Of a DNA stretch of 64,000 nt, positions 1 through 35,799 are shown in pieces. A model generated the notes under the pieces. It had not been told where the DNA came from. It ran no database searches and saw only the letters and a program-made list of their open reading frames with translations. A program made the translations under genes and the position numbers. Numbering within the stretch: position 1 is the first letter of the stretch; every line of letters starts with the position of its first letter. This DNA comes from Rhabdophis nuchalis (lineage: Eukaryota > Chordata > Lepidosauria > Squamata > Natricidae), in assembly GCA_039707465.1 (NCBI GenBank), contig CM077647.1, positions 120,508,610-120,572,609 on the forward strand. Reading direction: 5' to 3'.

Positions 1-214
1 ATCCCTTTAACTGGTGTTACAGAAGGAACAGATTTGTCTGAACTGAGGATAAGGGAAAATAAATCTGCCTCTGCCTGCCAGCATCCATCAGTATTCATCT
101 GGCTAGCGTTCTGTCAGTGTGTGAGGGAATTGAGGTGGGGAGTGTTGGAAAGTGAAACAGTATTTGCTGTGTGAGCAAGACAACGACAGGAAGGAGCCTG
201 GGCAAGGTTTAGCT

Positions 215-349
215 CAGGGGTCTGCAAAGTTGGCTCTTTTAAGACGAGTGGACTTCAACTCCCAGAATCCCCCAGCCAGCATAGCTGGCTGGGGAATTCT
301 GGGAGTTGAAGTCCACCCGTCTTAAAAGAGCCAACTTTGCAGACCCCTG
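215..349. mobile_element. hAT-type MITE, near-perfect palindrome, with 8-bp TSD
   Basis: Termini CAGGGGTCTGCAAAG and CTTTGCAGACCCCTG. The whole 135 bp is one inverted repeat with arms of about 65 bp meeting at a GC-rich centre near 281. Target duplication GTTTAGCT is perfect (207-214 and 350-357). CAG...CTG ends with an 8-bp TSD are hAT features. Confidence 0.9.
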
Positions 350-753
350 GTTTAGCTGAACTGTTCTGTAGTAAAGCTGCGAAAGTAAAACTGAAACTCC
401 TCTCTACTTGTGTTTTGCATTTGGAACAGATTTCTTTTCAGGTTGGGAGGGGAATTAGAACTGCTTAGCATCAGAGCGTGTTAATAATAATAATGTAGGA
501 AATACTAATGTTCTGATGGTCATTTTGAAAAATTCTTTCTTAGTGAGCACCTAGAAGTCAAAAGGAACATGCGTGGCAAATTTGTAAGCTTCATGGTTCT
601 GGAGATTTTGTGATGATGCAAGAGTGGTATTTCGCTTTTATATATATAGATAGATGTAATCAAGATGGGATATAAATTTTAAAAAAATATTAAGATATTG
701 CAGCCAATAATACACAGCTGACCACTATAAAGACTAAACAAGCTTGCTTAAGT

Positions 754-1410
754 TGCATAAATTATGATACCGAATTATATTCTACATTATTTTTTTCTGC
801 AGTTTTAACAAAATAGATGGTCTGGTGCCTTAACTACTAGATCAAGACTTTTAAATTGAGTATTGAAATCTGGGAAACACTCATAAACATATAAAAGCAG
901 GAAGCACTAAAACAGGTGATATAGTTAGGCAAAATTTCCTGAAAAAAAGAGCCAACATTAGATTCAGCCCCCTTTTTATATATACTTCAGTTGTACTTCA
1001 AATATAAGCATCAATAGAAGAGAATATTTGAAGCTCAGGTTTCTTTGTGCTTTCTGAAATTATGTTATTTGCTTACAGATGTTTCATTATCAAATCAGTT
1101 AACATTTTCAGGCTGAAGATGTTATTTAGTTTGGTAATGAAACATCTGCTAGAAAACAATCAAACTCATAGAGCACCAAGGAACCTACAGTACAAGCATC
1201 TTTTTTCTCCATTAGTTTCTGCATTTATGAAGGAGACATGTACCACATATCACACAATTGATGAGTCCTCAAAAGCAAATGTGAAGCTTACCCAGATTTA
1301 AATACTCATTTTAAAAGTCTTGATCTAGTAGTTAAGGCACCAGACCATCTATTTTGTTAAAACTGCAGAAAAAGTAATGTAGAATATAATTCGGTATCAT
1401 AATTTATGCA
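754..1410. repeat. Long inverted repeat, 120-bp arms
   Basis: Left arm 754-873 and right arm 1292-1410 are reverse complements with only a few differences (for example both hold GATCTAGTAGTTAAGGCACC in one orientation). The ~420-bp spacer holds a second small inverted repeat (1076-1094 against 1130-1149). No clear target duplication or recognised terminal motif. It could be a long-TIR DNA element or a local inverted duplication. Confidence 0.85.
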
Positions 1411-2161
1411 TAAGCCCATCAATGTAGATATCACTTCTATTATGGTTCGTTGCAAAGTCAGCAAAAATATTCAAACTGGATTTGGCATTTTTGTCCGCCT
1501 ATTTTGTGTTTCCCAAGAATCTGGGATGGGCAGATTGGATATTTGATGCTATTAGAGGTATCATTGCAGGTTGTAAGCTGTCCTGAGCAAAGATGATTTT
1601 TTGCAATTCCCCTTCTATTTATATATACATGCCTTTTATATACATCCTTTATAATTCCTATTATACAAGCAGTAAGATATGAAGATGCATATTCCACTGG
1701 AATAGCAGAATATAGATGCAACTATCATAGCTTAATACATAGTTGATATGAAGAACTGGCACTGGAATTAAGACAGCAAGCACAGGCTATGATGCTATAG
1801 AAAATTTAATTATTTATAATTATAAATAAATATTTGCATTATAGCTAGCTCATTTCTGAAGTACCTCAACATGGAAGGACGGAGATAATAAAAATCTCAA
1901 AATGTACATAAGTCACTTTTAAGTACTACAGGTTGGTGTTAAAACTTTCTTCTGAAACAAAATATGTATAAAGACTTTAGCATGTAAGTAAAACTATAAA
2001 ATTTCTATAAACTAAAGAATCTTCATAGAAGACTTTTTTTTTTTTTTAAATAGTCCCTGATCCAACTCTGCAATTGGGCCATCCCCACAGGCTACACATT
2101 TGATAAATTCTAGAGAAGCCATTTAAGTTTTCCACAATATCGATAGCATCATCCCTTTAGC

Positions 2162-2292
2162 CAGGGCTGTCAAACTCGCGGCCTGCAGGCTGGGTACATC
2201 ACTCGCTGGCCACACCGAGGCCATTTAGTGAAGGGCAAAAGTCCCGATACATTATGTGATGCTGCTGTGACGCCGTGAGTTTGACACCCCTG
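2162..2292. mobile_element. hAT-type MITE with 8-bp TSD
   Basis: Ends CAGGGCTGTCAAACTC and GAGTTTGACACCCCTG. TSD CCTTTAGC is perfect (2154-2161 and 2293-2300). A decayed relative lies at 31594-31725. About 131 bp, non-coding. Confidence 0.88.
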
Positions 2293-2840
2293 CCTTTAGC
2301 TATTTTCACCTAAACAATGTTTTTGAATTAAGGCTTACTTCTGATACAGTTCCTTCAATTATATTGTACTTTACATGCAATAAACAATTCTTTATAGATA
2401 CTATGCAGAGGGAGGTAAAATGTAAGGCTAAATGCTAACCTATGGCTGTTTACTGAATTTGTATAAGATTAGAGGTCTAAAGTGGCTACTTGCAAATACA
2501 TGACTGGTGTTGCTGATTAAGACTTTACAACTCAAAATGCTCACTTGTTAACATATTCAGATAGCCAGTAGGTTTTCTCCAGAAGATCGTCCTATTGTTG
2601 ACAAGGTGCAATAAAATGCTTACATATTCAGACAACAAGACCATTGCGAGATCACATGAAGTAGAATGGAGTCAATAATCTGATTGATTTTAGTAAAAAA
2701 TAATTGTAAAGAGAACAACCTTACTGAGGTAAATTGTATTATGGAGATTAACAGTGATAGGGACTATGTCACCATGCCACTGATGCTATCAAGAGCTTAC
2801 ATTTGTGCCTCTGTAGGCAATAACAACAGACAGGTTCTTT

Positions 2841-5176
2841 TTTGAAAAAGAATATTTTTTATTTGTATGCCATCTGAACATCAGATATACCTGGTGTGTG
2901 TTAGCGTGAACCATTTGTACATTTGAAATTCATGGTGCCAAACCCTCCCCCAAGACCAAAAAAACAAAAACCCCAAACCCACCTCTCCCCAGAACATTTG
3001 AATTGGCTGACACAGAGTGAAACTTTAAAAATGCTAAGTACACAAAAGAAAATATTAAAGAGAAAAGTAGCATGAAAAAAGAGGGGTAGATACAGCCACT
3101 TAAGAGATGTCATGCGTATGCAAAAATATTGTGGCGTAGGAGAAGCAAGTTTGCAAAATAATTATGAGAAAGCAGGGAAAGAAAATGGAAGATGAGGGCA
3201 ATGATGTGGAAGATTACAATACTCGTATGTCAAGCAACACCTTAAATATAACTTCATTATTCAATGAAAAACACCAGGGTGAAGAGTGCCATCTCTCCTA
3301 CACAAAACCACCACTCTAAAGTTCCTCTAGATTTGAACAGAGACGGTTTTAAGAGGCAAATCATTTACAGCAGTCTCCTGCATTCCCCCACCCTACCCCC
3401 TCCTCAGACCATGCCAGCTTGGAATTACTGGAGTTGAATTCCAAGGCAACTTGTGGGCACCAGGAGTTAGAAGGCTGCTTTACCTTTGCTGCAAGGTTGC
3501 CTCTGAAAAGTTCTCCCCTCTCCCTGATGAAGTGTTTGTGGCCAATAATTGCTTTCTGGAAGTAATAGTGGAGCAGGCAGGGATCCCTCCTACCATTATA
3601 AAAGACAGGCTGCCAAAAAAAGTCAGTAATTATTACTTGCTCCACCATTATATCTAGTAGTCAGATTAATTTGGTATTGAAGCAAGTAGTTGCTTTATTC
3701 TTAACATATACTATAAGGAAATTCACTACTGAAATGACAGTATGGTAAACTTTAGGAAATCTGTTCTTCAGTAAATCCCCTTAGGTATCTGGCATAGTAA
3801 CAGAAGAATGCAGTTTCAGATAGCAGCCACATGGGTAGTGTAATATGCAGCCATGTCCTCACCCTCAAAGGGCAGCTTTATTCTTGATGCTTGGGGAATG
3901 GAACAAAGGTTAAAAATACCTCTGGATGGCCCAAACCAGCCTTCCGTCAAAACCCATCTACTGTTTTTTTTAAAAATCAACAATTAGGAACAGAAGCTCA
4001 ATTGTACTTTCAATGGCATATCTTGTAAAATTAAAAGGCAAGTACATTCTAGCCTTTAAAAAAAAGCATGCAGTGCAGAATCAGGAAACCTTGAGTACCA
4101 CTGTTCAAGTGTGGCTATTTTCTGCCCTTTTACTATTATGGAAAACTGTATTTTAAGCAGGCCCCATGTGATAAGGCCTTAGAATTGTAGATGGGGCACT
4201 TAAGGATGACAGAGGCCTGTAATTTTTTTTAACTGATTCTTCAATAAGTGTGAACATTGATGTGGCTTAGCCACTCTGACTCCTGAATTCTGAACACAAA
4301 GTTAACATAGCTCCCAATTTCTAATTTTACCCTTTACAGATGACAAAATTCCTACATAGAACACAATGCTATGGAGGGAGTTTGTGGGAAACCAACATGC
4401 ACTCATTGGACATTTGCTACTTGGGCACATGCTTAGATGCAGTAATCAACCTTGATTACCCAGTGCATGTACACCTGTGGACAATCATGTTGGACACAAT
4501 GCACACAAGAAATAACTTCTATGCAGGAATTTTGTGTGGCTGGGTTCTTGTTTACAAGACATCTTGGCCTATCCCTTTGCCACCTTCAAGAAAATGAAAA
4601 GCAGGTTCATTTTTAAAGGTAGCATACATCTCACTCCTTTTATTTAGGATGCTGCCACTGCTTCCCCACCCCCACCCCCCACCCCGAAACATTTCTTTCT
4701 TTTTTTTAAACATTATTTCCCCATCTCAGTACAAAGTTCAGCAGGTAAAAGGTTACGTGGAAACTGGAACACACAATTGTATAGACAAGATGGATCAGAT
4801 GAGGAAGTCTTAAAACAGCCTTCCCTACCCTGGTGGCCTCCAGATATATTGGGATTACAAATCCTAGAATCCCTGGCCATGTTGATTAGGAATTCAAAGA
4901 CTTGTAGTTCCAACACATCTGGAGGCCACTTAGTTGGGGAAGGCTGTCTTAAACGTTTTGAGTGAGAAGGAGAGCAAAAGGGGTGTGGGGAACCCAAAAA
5001 AACCCCACCATCTTCTAAGCCTTTTGTTCCACCCCCCCAAAGGTTTCACGCACCAACGCTCCAAACAGCCAACAGTTTTCAACTCTGCAAGGGGAACAAA
5101 AAAGATGGAGGCATATCACTCAATAGCACAATCCTTCTGTAAAACCTGTTACAATATTAACCAGGAACCCACTCAC
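2841..5176 (-). other. PSMD11: Probable PSMD11 3' UTR with candidate poly(A) signals
   Basis: No other gene is visible downstream of the stop. Minus-strand AATAAA hexamers lie at 4644-4639, 3699-3694 and 2863-2858. The last is followed, in transcript direction, by a U/GU-rich stretch (CCTGTCTGTTGTTATTG), a good cleavage context; the 4644 site is followed by a G/U-rich run and could be a shorter form. A hAT MITE at 4816-4946 would be inside the UTR. The true end needs transcript data. Confidence 0.4.
4816..4946. mobile_element. hAT-type MITE in PSMD11 3' UTR
   Basis: Ends CAGCCTTCCCTACCCTGG and GGGGAAGGCTG, with inner inverted segments (GGTGGCCTCCAGAT and ATCTGGAGGCCAC). TSD TCTTAAAA / TCTTAAAC (4808-4815, 4947-4954), 7 of 8. 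Confidence 0.85.
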
Positions 5177-30369
<25,193 letters not shown>

Positions 30370-30535
30370 CTTAAAAGCCAAACTCGCTCACTCACGCCGG
30401 CCGGAATCAGAAGGCCTTATTTCCACCGGAAACTGCTTGTCTCACATCCTCCCCTTCGACTTTGCTGCGTCAAGCTGTAACGATACAACTCTATGATTAA
30501 CCCACCAAGTGTTGGCTGGGAGATGTAGTGTTTTA
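30370..30535 (-). promoter_or_regulatory. PSMD11: PSMD11 promoter region
   Basis: The DNA around exon 1 (about 30000-30400) is CpG-rich. AAGATGGCGGC, the YY1-type core, spans the start codon. ACCGGAAAC at 30425-30433 resembles an ETS site. About 150 bp upstream, minus-strand ACTACATCTCCCAG (30529-30516) matches the ZNF143/STAF consensus apart from small changes. No TATA box is evident, as expected for a proteasome housekeeping gene. Motif matches are seen; binding is inferred. Confidence 0.55.
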
Positions 30536-31159
30536 TGTACATCGTAGTAATCAAGCCGGGAAACCAGAGAAACGAGGGAGGAGACGTTAAGCTCTTAGCT
30601 AATTCAACATCATAGAAGTACGCAGAATACGTCCATTGAATCAAACACACAAAGCACACATGCAATTGACTGAAATTGATTAGCTGTTTGCTCATTCTAT
30701 AACGGCTGTCACCAGACTCTGGTTTCAAATAGGACTCCTTCTAAACGTTTCTTCAGAATCCCTTATAAATCCAGAATACTGTTTCAAGCCAAAAACAAGT
30801 GATTTAGCCCCAGTCCCAAGTTTTTTTAAAAGTTTTAATAGAAAACTATTTTAAATGAAACACAAATGTTTTGCAATTCAGTAAACTTATGATGCTAGAT
30901 CACAGAATTTAAGCTACTAAGACTTACATGACACGTAATTAAATCTGCATAAAGTCAGAAGGCAAATCAAATTCAAGTTGTTGTGAAAGAAAGATGTACA
31001 GTATATGCATATTGCTTTCATGTGTAGGAAGTCAGCACACACCGTCCTAGAAGAATGAAATATGCTGGAAAATATTAAAAAGGAAGAATATTATATTTCC
31101 CTGGATAAGAAAAGGAGAAATATGTTTTTAAAGACAAAGCAGCTCCCTGCACTCCCTCC

Positions 31160-31535
31160 CTCACTTCAGCTCTAGGGTGATAGGATTAAGACATGGCCCT
31201 CAAGACATGATAGAGTTAGCCCTCTACCTATCTCACCACATGGCACCTGGGAAGATTACATCACCCAGCAAGGCTCAACCAAGTTTACAGAGCTGCCTCT
31301 GTATGGCCCCATAGGAGTCTGACAACCAATCAGAATACAAGCTCAAGTTCAAAAGTCCAGAGAAGGCATAAAACTCAGGCACTCTCAGCACCTGTCCCTT
31401 TTTTTCTTCATCCAACATCTTCAAGGCATGTGATCCTGTCCACCATTAAAGCCATCTTTCCAAACAGCCACCATGTTTCCAGTGTCTTTCTCCCCACTTG
31501 GAACTGAATCCAGAACGACATATTCCAACACATGG
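31160..31535 (+). mobile_element. Possible solo LTR of an endogenous retrovirus
   Basis: In order: CCAAT (31326-31330), TATA-like GCATAAAACTC (about 31368), CT-rich stretch, poly(A) signal ATTAAA (31445-31450), and GTGTCTTTCTCCCCACTTGG resembling U5 of gammaretrovirus-like LTRs. No internal viral genes nearby. Borders and a target duplication were not found. Confidence 0.45.
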
Positions 31536-31593
31536 CAGCTTGAATTTTTTACTTACTGCTTATGTGCTCATTGAAAGCACTTGCTACCCAAAT

Positions 31594-31725
31594 CAGGAAT
31601 GTCAAACTCATGGCCTGCGGTCCGGATGTGTCACGTGCTGGTCACACCCACCCCTGGTTTAGCAAATGGGGGGAAAGTTGTGATATGTGATGTGATGACA
31701 TGTCGTTATGAGTTTGATACCCCTA
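31594..31725. mobile_element. Decayed relative of the 2162 hAT MITE
   Basis: CAGGAATGTCAAACTCATGG ... TATGAGTTTGATACCCCTA. Same ends as 2162-2292 with more mutations; no clear TSD. Confidence 0.6.
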
Positions 31726-31784
31726 GCTGAGATTATCTGAGAAGTATTACAGACTTGCAAAGTAGATTGGCATTATCTAAATTA

Positions 31785-32155
31785 CATGTAGTTATCCACT
31801 TACAACAATTTATTTAGTGAACATTTGAAGTTACAACAGCACTGAAAAAAATGACTTATGACCATTTTTCACACATTTCCAGCATCTCCATGGTCACACA
31901 ATCAAAATTCAGATGTTTGGCAATCAACTTATATTTATGATGGTTGAGGTGTCCTGGGGTCCTGTGATTATTTTTTGTGAATTTCTTACAGACAAACTCA
32001 ATGGGGAAGCCAGATTCATTTAACAACTGTGTTACTAACTTAACAACTGTGGCAAGAAAGGTTGTAAAATGGAGCAAAATTCACTCAACAACTGTCTTGC
32101 TTAGTCACAGAAAACTGGGGCTCAATTATGATTTTAAGTTGTGGACTTAGCTTAA
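31785..32155. mobile_element. TAGTCCTC-family MITE copy
   Basis: TAGTTATCCACTTACAACA at left, then GTTAACTTAACAACTGTGG-like internal text, ending AAGTTGTGGACTTAGC. Same family as 28705. Confidence 0.65.
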
Positions 32156-32276
32156 GGACTCAACTTAGGTATAGAGGATGATCTAAAGTCTCTAATGATT
32201 TCATGGCAATAAAGAATAATTAAATAGTATTTTCTAGATTTTGCTTAGCTATTGCACTTACCATAATTGTCTAGCG

Positions 32277-32587
32277 CAAGTAGTCCTCAACTTACAACCA
32301 TTGGTATAGCAACTGTTCAAAATTACAGTCAATGGCACCGAAAAAAGTGACTTATGTCAGTTTTTCACATGATCGTTGCAACATCCCCATATGACATGAC
32401 CAAAATACTCAGCAAAGTCATTTGGGAAGTCAGATTCACTTAACAACCGTGTAACTAACAACTGCAGCGGTTCACTTAATAACTGTGGCAAGAAAGATCA
32501 TAAAATGGGGCAAAACTTACTAATAACTGTCTTACTTAGCAATGTAAATTTTGGGATGAATTGTGGCCATAATTTGAGGACTACTTA
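32277..32587. mobile_element. TAGTCCTC-family MITE copy, internally shortened
   Basis: CAAGTAGTCCTCAACTTAC ... AATTTGAGGACTACTTA. 311 bp; the middle is shorter than in 28705. Confidence 0.7.
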
Positions 32588-33177
32588 TATATCATACACT
32601 CTGCTCTATGAATAGTATATTTTCTATAATAAAACTATATTCCAACATGCGTGTATATACATGCACGCACAGACAATAGACAGCAGATTCTTGTTAGAAT
32701 TCTAGTTTCCATGGCAATCTTTTCCTCCACTTTTACTGTAATATATTTTCAATTTTTCCATCCAAAACATTCTTTAAATTATTGAAAAATGTCCCAGTTT
32801 GTCTATTTTTCTTTTGTGTTATATACCATAGAAAGCGCACTTATTTTCCCAAAACAAAAAGACATGTTAAATAAACACACACACACACACACTTTGTGCA
32901 ATGCAACATTTCCTAGCTTTTTTATTCTCTAAGTTGCAAAAGCTTCAGTACTGCAATATGTTCACTGCAGTCTGCAGTAGACTGAGTTTTTATTTTGAGA
33001 CATGGCAGTGCAATAGAGGAAAAAATCAGTAATATAAATTATTATTAGACATTGCAGCTTTGATTGGAAATAGAATGCTGAACTAATTCTACCTTATGAG
33101 ATAGAAACTAAGACCATGTGTTTATTTACAAAAAACCATAGTGTAAATTGATATAAATTATGAATAATTTATGTGTA

Positions 33178-33600
33178 ATTCTTTATTGGCCAAGTGTGAT
33201 TGGACACAGAAGGAATTTGTCTCCGGTGCATAAGCTCTCAGTGTACATACAAGGAACAAGTGGTAATTATGGTAATAATGATAAGATACATTCATCAGAA
33301 ATCATAAGATACAATACTTAGTAACAGTCATAAGTTATGAAATAAGCAATCAATGTAAATCATACTAGGATTCTAAATAAAACAATAATAAAATAATATA
33401 AATCATAAGATGCAAGCAACAAAGCTATAGTTATAAGAAAATAAATAATAGATAATAGGAGATATTAGGAAAGATGAGAAGAATGGTAAGCCATTCGAGG
33501 TAGTTTGAGAGTGTTGTGGGATTAGTTGTTTAGTGGGGGACAGGGCTACAGCTGTCCTTGTGTCTGTTTTGGTGTGCAATGCTCTACAGATCATATAGCA
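33178..33600. repeat. AT-rich dispersed-repeat-like sequence, unclassified
   Basis: TTCTTTATTGGCCAAGTGTG and following text looks like a dispersed reptile repeat (my recollection), but I cannot assign it to a class. No coding frame. Confidence 0.3.
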
Positions 33601-33635
33601 TCAATGCTATAGAGCAAACTCGATTTCATTGATTT

Positions 33636-34941
33636 ATTTTATTTTATTTATTTTATTTGATTTGTATAACCGCACCTCTCTCCCCAGGGGGACTCAGGGC
33701 AGTGCACAGGAATTAAAACCAGAATACAAAAATACAAATCATACCAAGACTATAATAAATAAGACTACCTATTAAAAACATATTAAATTCATGATACCCT
33801 GTGCTAAAAAAATAACCTAAAACCTACTAATCCATTAAAATCCAATTTCAAACAATTTAAACTCAGACTCCCAGTGGTTACGGGGGACTAGGCCAGACCG
33901 GCTAAATGGAAGAGATATATCTTCAGGTGTTTGCGGAAGGAGTGGAGGTCCGTGATGGTCCTAAGTTCGGGGGGTAAGTTGTTCCAGGGGGCTGGGCCTG
34001 CCACAGAGAAGGCCCTTCACCTAGGAGTCGCCAGCCGGCATTGTCTGGCAGACGGCACCCAGAGAAGACCCTCTCTGTGGGAGCGAATCGGCCGAAGGGA
34101 TGTATGAGGCAGGATACGGTCCCGCAGATAACTAGGCCCCGGCCATGGAGCGTTTTAAAGATGGTTATCAACACCTTGAAGCGCACCCAAAAAGCCACAG
34201 GAAGCCAGTGCAGCTCGCACAGGAGAGGTGTTACGTGGGAATGTCGAGAGGCTCCCAAGATCCCCCGCGCGGCCGCATTCTGCACTAACTGTAGTCTCCG
34301 GGTGCACCTCAATGGGAGCCCCATGTAGAGAGCATTACAGTAGTCTAGACGGGATGTCACGAGTGCTTGAGTGACTGTGCGCAAGGCGTCCCGGTCCAGT
34401 AGGGGACGCAACTGGCGTATCAGGCAAGCCTGATAAAACGCCCCCCTGGCCACGGCCATCACATGATCCTTCATGGACAGCCGAGAGTCCAGGAAGACGC
34501 CCAAGTTGTGCACCCTTTCCACGAGGGCTAATAATTCACCCCCAATGGCCAGTGTTGGTGTCACCTGGCTGTACCGGAACGTCAGGAACCGCAGCCACTC
34601 GGTCTTGGACGGGTTGAGTCTGAGTTTGTTACTCCCCCATCCAGACCCGTACGGCCTCCAGACATCGGGACATCACTTCAACGGCATCGTTGGGGTGGTT
34701 TGGGGTAGATATGTACAGCTGTGTATCATCAGCGTACTGATGGTATTCTACCCCAAAACCACGGATGATCTCACCCAGCGGCTTCATGTAGGTGTTGAAC
34801 AGAAGTGGCAAGAGGACTGACCCCTGAGGTACCCCGCAGATGAGGGGTCTCGAGGTCGACCTCTGCCCTCCTGCCAACACGAATTACGATCGACCAGAGA
34901 GGTAGGAGGAGAACCACCGCAAAACGGTGCCTCTCACCCCC
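33636..34941 (-). mobile_element. L2-like LINE copy B, 3' half
   Basis: Minus strand: RT palm and C-terminus (GVPQGSVLLPLLFN near 34830, YADDTQLYIS near 34720, then 33923-34564 frame to the C-terminus). A stop sits in the FVLAGG region and the frame is split near 34620. 3' tail of TTTATTT repeats at 33636-33665. The 5' side ends at a hairpin (34942-34980), after which the LINE is in the opposite orientation. Confidence 0.85.
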
Positions 34942-34980
34942 AACCGCTTTCGAGCGATTCAGCTCTGCTCGAAAGCGGTT
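34942..34980. repeat. Perfect 14-bp hairpin at the L2 inversion junction
   Basis: AACCGCTTTCGAGC, 11-nt loop, GCTCGAAAGCGGTT. It lies exactly between the minus-strand 3' half and the plus-strand 5' half of copy B. Confidence 0.9.
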
Positions 34981-35650
34981 AAGCGTTCCACTCCTCCATC
35001 GGCAAAGGGAACGGAGCCCCCCGCAGCATGTTCTCCCACGCCTAGGTCGAAGACAGGGACCCCCCCGACCGCCGTCGGGATGGGGAGATTCCCCGCAAGC
35101 CGGCCGTACAGCGGGAATCCTTTCGAAGGACTCCCTGCCCCTGCGTAGAAGGTCTTGAGCCGAGAGAGACCACTGTGCCACAGACTACCGGTTGTGAGTC
35201 CCTCAGCGTGAAGTGGGGCCTAGGGAGGCAGCTGGGCTTGCTGATTGTGTACCTGGCTCCCCGCTATGTATCAGCAGCCCTGCCCGAGCTCCTTAAGGTG
35301 ATTGCCGAGATGGCGGTTGATACCCCCAGACTGCTAGTCATGGGGGACTTCAACCTTCCATCAGTAGGCGAGACATCCAAGGTAGCTCGAGAGTTCATGG
35401 CCTCCATAACGGCCATGGACCTGACACAAGTAATTCAGGGCCCTACTCACGATGGAGGACACACACTGGATTTAATTTTCGTCTCTGGTCAGTGGATGAG
35501 TGATCTAGGAGTAGGGGATTTAGCCATTATACCCCTGTCATGGTTGCATCACTCGCTTCTCCGGCTCGACTTTCCTACCGCTACACCCCATGTAGATGGA
35601 GGGGGGGAGTTTGTAATACCCCCCCCCTCGGATTGGAAAAAAAGCGGCGT
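34981..35650 (+). mobile_element. L2-like LINE copy B, inverted 5' half with endonuclease domain
   Basis: The plus-strand frame 35175-35708 reads [53 protein letters not shown], matching the APE-type endonuclease of copy E ([15 protein letters not shown]). 34981-35174 is GC-rich upstream sequence. The similarity stops near 35620-35650. Confidence 0.85.
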
Positions 35651-35799
35651 TTTAAAAATGCTCCTCAGGCTTGAGGAAGCAGAGAGATCAACATCCGAAT
35701 CTTTTTAAACTATAGTGAAAGTCTTTCCTGCATGACCGTTGGATACTTAGTATCGAAGTCTGACAACAAAGAGACAATTTTTACTTGCTAATTCCCAGT

